This document shows, in pieces, positions 8,258 through 17,051 of a stretch of 64,000 bases of DNA; position 1 is the first letter of the stretch; each line of letters starts with the position of its first letter. The DNA lies in the NCBI GenBank assembly GCA_964247695.1, contig CAXTVI010000015.1:27401-91400 (forward strand). The letters run 5' to 3'. The notes under the pieces are model-generated. The model searched no databases, was not told where the DNA came from, and worked only from the letters and a program-made list of their open reading frames with translations. Position numbers and translations under genes: made by a program. The stretch is from Lichenicoccus sp964247695. Its GTDB lineage: Bacteria; Pseudomonadota; Alphaproteobacteria; Acetobacterales; Acetobacteraceae.

Positions 8258-8907
8258 GGCCCGCCTCCGGAACCGAGCTCGGGACCAATATCGCGCCGTT
8301 CGCCCGGTTCGACGAGGCGTGGCTGCGCCAGCGCCTCGCCAGCCTGCCGCCGGCGGAGGTGCCCGACTGGGACACGCTGAGGCAGGGCCTGCCCGAGACC
8401 CGGCGCCCGCACGCGCGGCTGCCGCGCCACGCCGCGGTGCTGGTGCCGATCGTGCCGGCGCCCGAGCCGGTGGTGCTGCTGACGCGCCGGTCGGCGCTGC
8501 TCCGCCATCATTCCGGGCAGGTGAGCTTCCCGGGCGGCGGCCTCGATCCGACGGACCGCAACCCGGCCGAGACTGCGCTGCGCGAGGCGCAGGAGGAGAT
8601 CGGGCTGGATCCCGCGACCGTCAGCCTGCTCGGCCGCCTGCCGGTGCAGTGGACCCATGCCAGCAATTTCCTGATCACGCCGGTGGTCGGCGTGCTGTCG
8701 ACGGAGGCGCGCTGGCTGGCCTCGCCGGACGAGGTCGACATCATCTTCGGCATGCCGTTGCAGCAATTGCTGGATCCGGACGCGCCGCGGCTGATCGAGG
8801 GCGGTCTGCGGAATGGGTCCTGGTCGTGGCCGCATCCCGACCATGATATCTGGGGGGCGACCGCGGCGATCCTGCTCAGGCTGGCCCGGGTTCTGCGGAG
8901 CTGCTGA
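8254..8907 (+). CDS. CoA pyrophosphatase-type Nudix hydrolase (NudL-like)
   Basis: A 217-residue Nudix enzyme. The Nudix box reads GGLDPTDRNPAETALREAQ then EEIGL, and the SGQVSFPGG segment before it is typical of the NudL/coenzyme A pyrophosphatase branch, which splits CoA derivatives into phosphopantetheine and 3',5'-ADP. Metal is bound by the REXXEE glutamates, all present. It overlaps the acyltransferase gene by four bases and is followed after four bases by the DUF1338 gene, so the three may be one transcript. Confidence 0.85.
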   Translation: MRPASGTELGTNIAPFARFDEAWLRQRLASLPPAEVPDWDTLRQGLPETRRPHARLPRHAAVLVPIVPAPEPVVLLTRRSALLRHHSGQVSFPGGGLDPTDRNPAETALREAQEEIGLDPATVSLLGRLPVQWTHASNFLITPVVGVLSTEARWLASPDEVDIIFGMPLQQLLDPDAPRLIEGGLRNGSWSWPHPDHDIWGATAAILLRLARVLRSC

Positions 8908-8911
8908 GGAG

Positions 8912-10189
8912 ATGGCGTTGGTGGATCCGGACGTCAGGCGTCAGGCGTTCTCGCGGGCGATGTCGGCGATGTATCGCCGCGAGGTGCCGCGCTATGGCGA
9001 CCTGATCGAGCTGGTCTCGGCGATCAACGCCCGCGTGCTCGATGCCGACCCCGGGCTCGCGGCCTCGTTCGACGAGGCGGAGCGCGCCCGGCTCGACCAG
9101 GAGCGGCACGGGGCGATCCGGGTCGGAACCCCGGAAGAGCTCGGCCTGATCCGCCGGCTGTTCGCGGTGCTCGGCATGGTCCCGGTGGGGTACTACGACC
9201 TTGCCGTGGCCGGCGTGCCGGTGCACTCGACGGCGTTCCGCGCGACCGCGCCCACCTCGCTGGCCGCCAGCCCGTTCAGGGTGTTCACGTCGCTGCTGCG
9301 CCTGGAGCTGATCGCGGACCCGGCGTTGCGCGAGGCCGCACGGGCCATCCTGGCGCGGCGCCGGATCGTCACCCCGCATGCGCTGGCGCTGATCGAGCGG
9401 TTCGAGCGTGAGGGTGGGCTGGACGCCTCGGAGTCCGACGAGTTCGTGCGCGAGGCGCTGGAGACCTTTCGCTGGCACGCGGACGCCACCGTCGACGCCG
9501 CGACCTACGAGGCGCTGCGCCAGGCGCATCCGCTGGTCGCCGACGTGGCGTGCTTCGGCGGCCCGCATATCAACCACCTGACGCCGCGTGTGCTCGACAT
9601 CGATGCGGCACAGGCGGCCATGCTGGCGCGCGGGTTGCCGGCAAAGGAGCAGATCGAAGGACCGCCGCCCCGGCGTTGTCCGGTCCTGCTGCGCCAGACC
9701 AGCTTCAAGGCGTTGTCGGAGCCGGTGCGCTTCGGCGGCAAGGCGGGCACGCATACGGCGCGTTTCGGAGAGATCGAGCAGCGCGGCGTGGCGCTCACCG
9801 AGGCCGGGCGGGGCCGCTACGATTCGTGGCTGGTGTCGGAAGAAAAGCACAACATCAATCAACTGCCGGACGATCATGTCGCACTACGCGAGCAAGGCCT
9901 GGCCTTCTATCGCTACCGCCGCACCAACCGTCCGGCACCGCAGGGCGCAGACCTCGGGACCGCAATGGCCCACGGCGCCGTGTTGGCCGAGCCGATCCTG
10001 TACGAGGATTTCCTGCCGGTGAGTGCCGCCGGCATCTTCCGGTCCAACCTGGGCGACAAGGCCAGGGAGGTTGTCCAGCCGGCCCCGCGACGCGAGGCGC
10101 TCGAAGCGGCGCTCGGCTGTCCGATCCTCGACGAGGTCGCGCTCTACCGGCAGCAGTCCGAGGCCTCCCTGGCGGCCTGTCTCGCCTGA
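8912..10189 (+). CDS. 2-oxoadipate dioxygenase/decarboxylase family (HglS/YdcJ, DUF1338)
   Basis: A 425-residue member of the DUF1338 family in the VOC superfamily; the characterised member HglS converts 2-oxoadipate to D-2-hydroxyglutarate with O2 and Fe(II) in lysine catabolism. Family signatures are present: VHSTAFR (His105, Arg110), PHINHLTPR (His219/222) and FGEIEQRG (Glu287), which correspond to the metal-binding and substrate-binding positions. The start at 8912 is just after the Nudix stop. It converges on an ALDH7 gene of the same pathway type with no bases between the stops. Substrate is inferred from the family. Confidence 0.85.
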   Translation: MALVDPDVRRQAFSRAMSAMYRREVPRYGDLIELVSAINARVLDADPGLAASFDEAERARLDQERHGAIRVGTPEELGLIRRLFAVLGMVPVGYYDLAVAGVPVHSTAFRATAPTSLAASPFRVFTSLLRLELIADPALREAARAILARRRIVTPHALALIERFEREGGLDASESDEFVREALETFRWHADATVDAATYEALRQAHPLVADVACFGGPHINHLTPRVLDIDAAQAAMLARGLPAKEQIEGPPPRRCPVLLRQTSFKALSEPVRFGGKAGTHTARFGEIEQRGVALTEAGRGRYDSWLVSEEKHNINQLPDDHVALREQGLAFYRYRRTNRPAPQGADLGTAMAHGAVLAEPILYEDFLPVSAAGIFRSNLGDKAREVVQPAPRREALEAALGCPILDEVALYRQQSEASLAACLA

Positions 10190-11731
10190 TCAGGGCGCGC
10201 CGCCGTCGATGTCGAACCTGACCCCCTGCGCCAACGGCATCGTCAGGCCGTAATTGATCGCGCTGGTGCTGCGCCGCATGTAGGCCTTCCAGGAATCCGA
10301 ACCCGATTCGCGGCCGCCGCCGGTCTCCTTTTCGCCGCCGAAGGCGCCGCCGATCTCCGCCCCGGACGGCCCCATATTGACGTTGGCGATGCCGCAGTCC
10401 GATCCGATGGCAGACAGGAACAACTCGCTCTCGCGCAGGTCACGGGTGAAGATCGACGACGAGAGCCCTTGCGGCACGTCGTTCTGCAGCGCCAGCGCCT
10501 TCTCGAAATCGTTGTATTTCAGGACGTACAGGATCGGCGCGAAGGTCTCGTCGACGACCGGGCCGGACTGCGCCGGCATCAGGACCAGGGCGGGCCGCAC
10601 GTAGTACGCCTCCTCGCAGCCCTCCACCGGGTGGCGCTCGCCGCCATGCACGGTGCCGCCCGCCTTGCGGGCTCGCTTCAGCGCGGCCAGCATGCCCTTG
10701 TAGGCGGCGTGGTCGATCAGCGGACCGACCAGCGCCTCCTCGGCCAGCGGGTTGCCGACGGCGACCTGGTCGTACACCGTGCGCAGCCGGGCCACGAAGG
10801 CGTCGTGGATGCTCTCATGCACGATCAGCCGGCGCAGCGTCGTGCAGCGCTGCCCCGCCGTGCCCATCGCGGCAAAGGCGACCGCGCGCAGCGCCAGTTC
10901 CAGGTCCGCGGACGGGCAGACGATGGAAGCGTTGTTGCCGCCGAGCTCCAGGATGGCGCGGCCGAAGCGCTCGGCCACCGCCCGGCCGACCACGCGGCCC
11001 ATCGCGGTCGAGCCGGTGGCCGACAGCACCGGCACCCGGCGATCCTCGACCAGCGCGGAGCCGGCCTCGCGGTCACCGAGCACCAGGCCGCACAGGCCAG
11101 GTGGGGTCTCGCCGAACCGAGCCGCGGCGCGCTCGAACAGCGCGATGGTGGCGAGTGCCACCAGAGGCGTCTTCTCCGACGGCTTCCAGACCACGGCGTC
11201 GCCGCAGACCAGGGCCAGCGCCGCATTCCACGCCCAGACCGCGACCGGGAAGTTGAAGGCCGAGATCACGCCCACCACGCCGGCCGGATGCCATTGCTCC
11301 ATCATCCGGTGCTCGGGGCGCTCGCTGGTGATGGTCAGGCCGTACAGCTGCCGCGACAGCCCGACCGCGAAGTCGCAGATATCGATCATCTCCTGCACCT
11401 CGCCGGCGCCCTCGGAGGGGATCTTGCCGGCCTCGATCGACACCAGCCGGCCGAGCGCATCCTTGGCGGCGCGCAGCTCCTCGCCGAACAGCCGCACCAG
11501 CTCGCCCCGGCGCGGTGCCGGCACCCGGCGCCACTGCAGAAACGCCGCGTGCGCCTCGTCGACCACCGCGCGGACGCCATCCGCGTCCAGGTGGTCGACA
11601 TGCGCGATGACCTCGCCGGTCAGCGGCGAGCGCACCTTGTGCGCGCCCTTGGCGATCCGCGAGCGCGGCACGTCGAGCGCGGCCAGGATGGCGCCGGTCT
11701 CGTAGGGCAGGTCCAGGGTCGCAGCGCTCAT
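10190..11731 (-). CDS. Aldehyde dehydrogenase, ALDH7 type (aminoadipate-semialdehyde dehydrogenase)
   Basis: A 513-residue NAD-dependent aldehyde dehydrogenase resembling ALDH7A1/AmaB, which oxidises 2-aminoadipate semialdehyde (piperideine-6-carboxylate) to 2-aminoadipate. The catalytic glutamate lies in ILELGGNNAS (Glu262) and the catalytic cysteine in GQRCTTLR (Cys296); the EKETGGGRESGSDSWK C-terminal region is typical of the ALDH7 branch. I chose MSAATLDLPYE as start; open frame continues upstream without homology. It faces the DUF1338 gene, which acts further down the same pathway in known organisms. Confidence 0.88.
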   Translation of the reverse strand: MSAATLDLPYETGAILAALDVPRSRIAKGAHKVRSPLTGEVIAHVDHLDADGVRAVVDEAHAAFLQWRRVPAPRRGELVRLFGEELRAAKDALGRLVSIEAGKIPSEGAGEVQEMIDICDFAVGLSRQLYGLTITSERPEHRMMEQWHPAGVVGVISAFNFPVAVWAWNAALALVCGDAVVWKPSEKTPLVALATIALFERAAARFGETPPGLCGLVLGDREAGSALVEDRRVPVLSATGSTAMGRVVGRAVAERFGRAILELGGNNASIVCPSADLELALRAVAFAAMGTAGQRCTTLRRLIVHESIHDAFVARLRTVYDQVAVGNPLAEEALVGPLIDHAAYKGMLAALKRARKAGGTVHGGERHPVEGCEEAYYVRPALVLMPAQSGPVVDETFAPILYVLKYNDFEKALALQNDVPQGLSSSIFTRDLRESELFLSAIGSDCGIANVNMGPSGAEIGGAFGGEKETGGGRESGSDSWKAYMRRSTSAINYGLTMPLAQGVRFDIDGGAP

Positions 11732-11863
11732 CGGTTCTCTCGTCAGGTTGCGGCGGATGCATAGGCCGAGCCCGCGCAGCGGGAAAGGCGGCCCGTTGAC
11801 CCGGTCCGCTCGCGCTGGGAGCTTCAAACCGGTCCGTTTGAGGCAGAGCCAAGAGGAAACGCC

Positions 11864-12835
11864 ATGCGCACCCTGGTCCGGATCGTGGCCGGCGTCGTTC
11901 TGCTCGCCGTCGCGGCCATGGCGGGCACGATCGCGTTCGACAGCCCGAAGGCTCCGCCGCCGCTGCTGAGTGTCAGTACTCCTTTCCAGACGGTCGATTT
12001 CTCGGACCTGCCGCCGGTTTCGCACTACACCGCGCGCGATGGCGCCGACCTCGCCTATCGACGGTATGCCGGCAATCCGGACCGCGTCGTCGTTCTGATC
12101 CATGGGTCGGCGGGTTCGGGCGTCAGCATGCACGTCGCGGCAAAGGCGCTGATGGCGGCCGGAGCGACGGTGATCGTCCCGGATGTTCGTGGCCACGGCC
12201 GGTCCGGGCCGCATGGGGACATCGCGTATGTCGGCCAGCTGGAGGACGATCTCGACGACCTGATGAGCAGCCTCGATCGGGCTCATCGCGCCCGCGAGAC
12301 AACGCTCATCGGCTTTTCATCCGGCGGTGGCTTCGCCTTGCGGGTCGCCGGCGGTCGCCTCGGACCACGCTTCAGCCGGTACATCCTGCTTGCGCCCTAC
12401 CTGCGCCATGACGCTCCCACCGCCCGGATCGGGACCGGTTCGGGCGGCTGGGTCTCGGTGGCGGTTCCGCGCATCGTGGCGCTGCTGCTGGTGAACCGGC
12501 TTGGCATCACCGCCTTCAATGGCCTGCCGGTGCTCGCCTTTGGACTGGCGGCCGGCAACCCGGATCACCTCGTCCCCAGCTACTCCTATCGCTTGCTGAT
12601 GAATTTCCAGCCGGACGACGACTATCTCGGGGATCTGCGGCGCACCCGGCATCCGATCATGGCGATGGACGGCGCAGACGACGAGATATTCCGGGCTGAC
12701 AAGCTGCAGGGCGCGCTGGCCGCAGGTAGACCGGGCATCCACGTCGATATCGTGCCGGGTGTCGGACATATCGGCCTGACAACGACACCAGCCGGAACCG
12801 CCGCCATCGTCCGCGCATGGTCGAGCCGCTTCTGA
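11864..12835 (+). CDS. Membrane-anchored or exported alpha/beta hydrolase
   Basis: A 323-residue alpha/beta hydrolase with an N-terminal hydrophobic segment (about 5-22) that is a signal anchor or signal peptide. The oxyanion motif is LIHGSAGSG, the nucleophile elbow is GFSSGGG, the likely acid lies in MDGADDEIF and the catalytic histidine in GVGHIGL, so all catalytic elements are present. An AAGAGGAAA ribosome-binding site precedes the ATG. The closest informal match is lysophospholipase-like hydrolases, but the substrate is unknown. Confidence 0.8.
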   Translation: MRTLVRIVAGVVLLAVAAMAGTIAFDSPKAPPPLLSVSTPFQTVDFSDLPPVSHYTARDGADLAYRRYAGNPDRVVVLIHGSAGSGVSMHVAAKALMAAGATVIVPDVRGHGRSGPHGDIAYVGQLEDDLDDLMSSLDRAHRARETTLIGFSSGGGFALRVAGGRLGPRFSRYILLAPYLRHDAPTARIGTGSGGWVSVAVPRIVALLLVNRLGITAFNGLPVLAFGLAAGNPDHLVPSYSYRLLMNFQPDDDYLGDLRRTRHPIMAMDGADDEIFRADKLQGALAAGRPGIHVDIVPGVGHIGLTTTPAGTAAIVRAWSSRF

Positions 12836-12843
12836 TCGCCTCC

Positions 12844-12868
12844 GTCCAGCCGAAAGCCTTGGCTGGAC
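12844..12868. terminator. Hairpin between convergent genes
   Basis: A perfect eight-base inverted repeat, GTCCAGCC and GGCTGGAC, with a nine-base loop, sits in the 34 bases between the ends of the hydrolase and permease genes. It could end transcription in both directions; there is no clear T run. Confidence 0.55.
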
Positions 12869-12869
12869 T

Positions 12870-14426
12870 TCAGCTCCGCGGCCTGAGTTCGCGTGCCAGG
12901 ATCGAGTGCCGCATGCCGTAGGCGAGGTAGCAGATCGCCCCCAGCGCCGCGTAGCCGAACAGCAGCAGCGCCGGCACCGGGTTTCCGGTGAACAACTCGT
13001 GCACGAGGTCGATCAGCAGCGGGGCCGCCATCACCACGCAGAACAGGATGCCGAGCGACGGCACGATGCCGATCCAGACGCCGCGGATGCGGAGCGCCCC
13101 GAGCGGCACCCGGAACGGCGGCACCAGGTCGGGGCGGGCGTTGCGCTGCCAGATCACGGTGAAGCTGACGATGCCGAAGGCGACCGTGGTGCCGAGGCTG
13201 ACCAGGTCGCTGATGATGTCGATCGGCAGGGTGGCGGCTGCCGTCGCACTCGCGACGCCGACGATGATGGTGCCGATCCAGGGCGTGCGGAAGCGCGGGT
13301 GCAGGGTATGGAAGGCGCGCGGCAGCAGCCCGTCGCGCGACATCGTGTAGAAGATGCGCGACTGGCCGTAGAGCAGCACCAGCATCACCGAGCACAGGCC
13401 GGTGACGGCGCCGATCTTGATCAGCAGGGCGAGCCACGGCTCGTGCATGGCATCCACCGCGATTGCCAGCGGGTCGGCGACGCCGAGCTGGCGGTACGGG
13501 ACGATGCCGGTCAGCACGGCGGCCACGCAGATGTAGGTGACGGTGCAGATCGCGAGCGACGTCAGGATGCCGATCGGCACGTCGCGCGTCGGGTTGCGCG
13601 CCTCGGCGGCGGCGCACGACACCGCCTCGAAGCCGACATAGGCGAAGAAGATCACCGAGGCGGCACGGAACACCCCGGGGATGCCGAAGCGAAAGCCGCC
13701 CTGGCTGGGCGGGATGAACGGCACCCAGTTGGACGGATGCACCGCCGAGATGCCGAGGGCCACGAAGATCACCAGCACCGAGACCTTGATGAACACGATG
13801 ACGGTGTTGACGGTGGCGCTCTCGGTGACGCCGATCACCAGGATCGCGGTGACCAGCAGGCTGGCGAACGCGGCCACCAGATCCAGCCCGCCGCCCAGCA
13901 CCAGGGTGGTCAGCGGCCCGTCATGGCTGGTGAGCAGCAGCGGCGTGTGCAGCCAGAGCGGCACGTCGACGCCGAAATCATGCAGCAGGCTGGTGGCGTA
14001 GCCCGAGAAGCCGGCCGCCACCGCCGCGGTCGATATCCCGTATTCGAGCAGCAGCAGCCAGCCGGTGGTCCAGGCGAACACCTCGCCGACGGCGGCATAG
14101 GCGTAGGTGTAGGCCGAGCCGCTGACCGGCATCACCGAGGCGAGCTCGCCGTAGGACAGCGCGGTGAACACGCAGGCGAGGCCCGCGATCAGGAACGAGA
14201 TCAGCACCGCGGGGCCGGCATAGTTGGCCGCCGCACTGCCGGTCATGACATAGATGCCGGCGCCGATGGTGGAGCCGACGCCCAGCATGGTGAGGTTGAC
14301 CGGGCCCAGCGTGCGCTTCAGCCCGTGCGAAGCGATCTCCGCCTCGATGTGCGCGGTCGGCTTGCGCAGCATCATGCGGCTGCCGGTCCGGGCGCCGCCG
14401 ACATCGGTGGTCTGAAGCTTTTGCAT
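12870..14426 (-). CDS. Amino-acid permease (APC superfamily, cationic amino-acid transporter-like)
   Basis: A transporter of about 518 residues with 12-14 hydrophobic segments. The first has the APC helix-1 break GVGSTIGAGIYVMTG, and helix 6 has FFAYVGFEAVS, followed by EARNPTRDVPIGI; these are hallmarks of the CAT/YfnA branch. The C-terminal extra helices (VPPFRVPLGA onward) also fit that branch. ATGs at 14435 and 14426 are both possible; neither has a clear Shine-Dalgarno. The substrate is probably an amino acid, with no finer prediction. Confidence 0.87.
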   Translation of the reverse strand: MQKLQTTDVGGARTGSRMMLRKPTAHIEAEIASHGLKRTLGPVNLTMLGVGSTIGAGIYVMTGSAAANYAGPAVLISFLIAGLACVFTALSYGELASVMPVSGSAYTYAYAAVGEVFAWTTGWLLLLEYGISTAAVAAGFSGYATSLLHDFGVDVPLWLHTPLLLTSHDGPLTTLVLGGGLDLVAAFASLLVTAILVIGVTESATVNTVIVFIKVSVLVIFVALGISAVHPSNWVPFIPPSQGGFRFGIPGVFRAASVIFFAYVGFEAVSCAAAEARNPTRDVPIGILTSLAICTVTYICVAAVLTGIVPYRQLGVADPLAIAVDAMHEPWLALLIKIGAVTGLCSVMLVLLYGQSRIFYTMSRDGLLPRAFHTLHPRFRTPWIGTIIVGVASATAAATLPIDIISDLVSLGTTVAFGIVSFTVIWQRNARPDLVPPFRVPLGALRIRGVWIGIVPSLGILFCVVMAAPLLIDLVHELFTGNPVPALLLFGYAALGAICYLAYGMRHSILARELRPRS

Positions 14427-14443
14427 GGGACCCATGCTAAAGA

Positions 14444-14472
14444 CGTATGAACAGGCAGACATTCTCGGTCAA
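14444..14472 (-). promoter_or_regulatory. Possible sigma-70 promoter of the permease gene
   Basis: On the minus strand TTGACC is followed after 17 bases by CATACG, three of six matches to a -10 box. A start about seven bases on would fall at or next to the first ATG, giving a very short or absent leader. Weak, sequence-only evidence. Confidence 0.3.
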
Positions 14473-14501
14473 GGCCGCCTCCCTTGGGCGGATCAGGCTC
14501 A

Positions 14502-14522
14502 CGCCCGGCGCGAGGCCGGGCG
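14502..14522. other. GC-rich hairpin in the glycosyltransferase leader
   Basis: An eight-base perfect stem, CGCCCGGC and GCCGGGCG, encloses a five-base loop and ends 18 bases before the glycosyltransferase ATG. It is followed by TTCTC. It could be an attenuating or stabilising element or chance in GC-rich DNA. Confidence 0.4.
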
Positions 14523-14540
14523 TTCTCGCGCAAGGTTCGG

Positions 14541-15434
14541 ATGATGATCGAGGATGCCGTTCGCGCTCCGCTCGCCGTCGTCACGATGGTCTATAACGAG
14601 CCCGACTTCCTGCCGGTCTGGATCCGCCACTATGCCGCCCAGGCCGGGTGCGCACGGTGCTATGTCGTCGATCACGGCAGCGACGATGGCAGCACGCAGG
14701 CGGACAGGCTGCCGGCCGGCCTCAACCTGCTGCGCATTCCACGCTCGCCGCAGGATGACGACCGGCGCTCGGGCTTCATCTCGCGCTTCTGTGCCGCCAT
14801 GCTGACCTGGTACGAGAGCGTGATCTATGTCGACGTGGACGAGTTGCTGGTAGCGGACCCGGCCTCGCATGCTTCGCTCGCCGCCTTCGCTGCGGATCTC
14901 GATGCGGACGCCGTGGTCACCGCGATCGGCCTCGATGTGGTGCACCGGCCGGACGACGAGCCCGCCCTGGACTGGCGCGAACCGGTCAGCCGGCAGCGGC
15001 ACTGGCTGCGGTTCAGCTCGTCGATGTGCAAGCCGGTGCTGATCCGGCGCGCGGTCGCCTGGGCGCCGGGCTTCCACAACATCGACGCGGCACCGGAGTT
15101 CGGCACGCTGTTCCTGTTCCACCTGCGCTACGCCGACATGCGCTCGGGCCTGACGCGGCTCGCACGGACCCGGGCGCAGGCCTGGAGCCGCCCGGAGGCG
15201 GGTTCGCACCAGCGCGTCGACGATGCCAACTGGACCACGATGCTGCGCAGCATCGCGGCCCTGCCGCAGCGCGCCGACGTGACCCTGGCGCCCGACGATG
15301 CGGCCCTGGCGCACTGGCGGACGCTGGTCGCGGACAGCGCCACGAGCCGGCACGACGCGTTGTTCCGGATCGATCTGCATCTGAGCGGCGACGAACTCTG
15401 GCGCCTGCCGGAGCGCTTCGTCGGCAGCTACTGA
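14541..15434 (+). CDS. Glycosyltransferase family 2-like protein
   Basis: A 297-residue protein of the group of glycosyltransferase-2-like proteins that begin VVTMVYNEPDFLPVWIRHY, contain VVDHGSDDGS, and have a DxD-type motif in IYVDVDELLV (about residue 95) for metal and nucleotide-sugar binding. It has no membrane segment, so it is likely cytoplasmic. AAGG six bases before the first of two ATGs supports the start. Donor and acceptor are unknown, and no polysaccharide cluster surrounds it. Confidence 0.75.
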   Translation: MMIEDAVRAPLAVVTMVYNEPDFLPVWIRHYAAQAGCARCYVVDHGSDDGSTQADRLPAGLNLLRIPRSPQDDDRRSGFISRFCAAMLTWYESVIYVDVDELLVADPASHASLAAFAADLDADAVVTAIGLDVVHRPDDEPALDWREPVSRQRHWLRFSSSMCKPVLIRRAVAWAPGFHNIDAAPEFGTLFLFHLRYADMRSGLTRLARTRAQAWSRPEAGSHQRVDDANWTTMLRSIAALPQRADVTLAPDDAALAHWRTLVADSATSRHDALFRIDLHLSGDELWRLPERFVGSY

Positions 15435-15503
15435 AGCCGCGGCAACCGGCGCAGGAGGGCGCCGTTGCCAGACGAGGTTCAGGCCAGCGCGGGAGGCGAT
15501 CTC

Positions 15504-15758
15504 ATGGCGACTTCACGACCGGCTCGACGGCTGCGGGGCTTGCTCGCGGCGTGCCTCATCAGCGGTCTCTGCTGGGAGGTGGCGGCCGCGCAGACGGTGC
15601 CGAGGCTGAATTCCACCCCTCGTTCCGGCGTGCTGCAGCCACCGCGCCAGGTTGATCCGAAGATGACGCGTGCGGCTCCCAGGATGTCGGCCCGGAGCAT
15701 GCCGGTGATCCATCCGAAGACCACCGGCAAGGACGGGACCGTGCTGGTCCCGCGCTGA
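15504..15758 (+). CDS. Small secreted protein of unknown function
   Basis: An 84-residue product with a clear signal peptide: RRLRG, then the hydrophobic core LLAACLISGLCW, then cleavage probably after AAA. The mature part is about 53 residues, rich in Pro, Arg, Ser and Lys, basic and without cysteine. A GGGAGG ribosome-binding site precedes the chosen ATG. I recognise no family. It ends seven bases before the convergent DUF2934 gene. Confidence 0.55.
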   Translation: MATSRPARRLRGLLAACLISGLCWEVAAAQTVPRLNSTPRSGVLQPPRQVDPKMTRAAPRMSARSMPVIHPKTTGKDGTVLVPR

Positions 15759-15765
15759 TACGACG

Positions 15766-16206
15766 CTACCTGGGCTTGCCCTTCTTCGGGGCCGGGACAA
15801 CCGGTGGCTTGCCGGGAGGCTTGGCTGCGACCGGCTGCGCCTTCTTCGTGCTCTTGGGAACGGGTGCCGCGACCGGCTCCGACTTCGCCTTGTGGCTCGG
15901 CGGTCTCCCCTTGGGAACCGGATGGCTCTCGCCCTGGTCGGCGAACCGGTCGGGAAACTCGCCGAGATTGTCCTGCAGGAACGCCTCCTCGACCGGATCC
16001 TCGAGCATCGGATCGGCGCCGGCGGCGATCGGGTTCTGCAACTGGCCGGTCTCGCCGGCGGACTCCATGGCATCGAGCTCGCGCGCGCGCTCCCAGTAGT
16101 CCGCCTCGCGGCCGTGCGGCCGCCCTTCGGCCTCCCAGAGATGGTAGGCGCGCTCCCGGATCCGGTGATCGCGCTCGTGGTCTTCTTCAAGTGGATTGCC
16201 GGCCAT
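15766..16206 (-). CDS. DUF2934 domain protein
   Basis: A 146-residue acidic-then-basic protein. The N-terminal segment RIRERAYHLWEAEGRPHG followed by READYWERA is the DUF2934 signature, common in alphaproteobacteria and without a known role. The C-terminal 50 residues are Lys/Pro/Ala-rich and probably disordered. AGGAG eight bases upstream favours the ATG at 16206 over the ATG at 16224. Confidence 0.75.
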   Translation of the reverse strand: MAGNPLEEDHERDHRIRERAYHLWEAEGRPHGREADYWERARELDAMESAGETGQLQNPIAAGADPMLEDPVEEAFLQDNLGEFPDRFADQGESHPVPKGRPPSHKAKSEPVAAPVPKSTKKAQPVAAKPPGKPPVVPAPKKGKPR

Positions 16207-16368
16207 CGCAACGTCTCCTGTCATATCGCCTCATCGTCCAATCCAGCCGGGCGGTTCCGGCGCGCCCTTCGAATGCGCCCGCCGCCCGAGTGCCGCCTTC
16301 GGCCCGGGACTTTTCGCGCCGGCACAGGATCGCCATGTAGAGCCGCGGTTACAAGAAGGGGGGTCATC

Positions 16369-16908
16369 ATGGCCACTGCGGTATTGGGCGGCGGCTGCTT
16401 CTGGTGCGTCGAAGCGGTCTACAAGGACCTCGAGGGCGTCAGCGCCGTGCTCTCGGGCTATGCCGGCGGCCGGACGGAGAACCCGAGCTACGAGGCGGTG
16501 TGCACCGGCACCACCGGCCACGCCGAGGTCGTGCGCGTCACCTACGATCCGGCGGTGCTGGGCTATGCCGACCTGCTGCGTGTCTTCTTCACGATCCATG
16601 ATCCGACCACCCTCAACCGGCAGGGCAACGATGTCGGCACGCAGTATCGCTCGGTGATCTATGTGGACGGCGACGAGGAGCGTCGCACCGCCCAAGCCGT
16701 GCGCGACGAGATCGCCGCCGCCGGTGTGTGGGATGCGCCGATCGTTACCGAGATCGCGCCGGTGCCGACCTTCTATCCGGCCGAGCCCGAGCATCACGAC
16801 TACTTCGCGCTGCATCCCGGCGCGGGCTATTGCCGGGTCGTGATCGCGCCCAAGGTGAGCAAGTTCCGCAAGGCGTTCCGCGACCGCCTGAAGCAGGGTG
16901 CTGCCTAG
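16369..16908 (+). CDS. msrA: Peptide-methionine (S)-S-oxide reductase MsrA
   Basis: Repairs oxidised proteins by reducing methionine-S-sulfoxide using thioredoxin. The 179-residue product starts with the active-site motif GGGCFWC (Cys10 catalytic) and contains GYAGG, the TGHAE motif, DPTTLNRQGNDVGTQYRS and the EPEHHDYF segment, all diagnostic. An AAGGGGGG ribosome-binding site lies before the ATG. There is no fused MsrB domain. It appears to be a single-gene unit. Confidence 0.97.
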   Translation: MATAVLGGGCFWCVEAVYKDLEGVSAVLSGYAGGRTENPSYEAVCTGTTGHAEVVRVTYDPAVLGYADLLRVFFTIHDPTTLNRQGNDVGTQYRSVIYVDGDEERRTAQAVRDEIAAAGVWDAPIVTEIAPVPTFYPAEPEHHDYFALHPGAGYCRVVIAPKVSKFRKAFRDRLKQGAA

Positions 16909-16936
16909 CCAGGGTCCGGCCCGACTCCAGCATGAA

Positions 16937-16965
16937 CCGCTGGCATGTTGAAGTTGCAGTATAAT
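16937..16965 (+). promoter_or_regulatory. Likely promoter upstream of the RodZ-like gene
   Basis: A perfect TATAAT at 16960-16965 lies about 86 bases before the rodZ start. The -35 position, 17 bases upstream, reads CCGCTG, which is poor. The AT-rich patch stands out from its GC-rich surroundings. Confidence 0.4.
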
Positions 16966-17051
16966 TTTCCGGTTGATGTCGGAAGCGATACCATCCGGGG
17001 GCAGGCTGGCCTAGGATCGGTGACGGACCTGGCCCCGGGGGTGCGTTGGCG

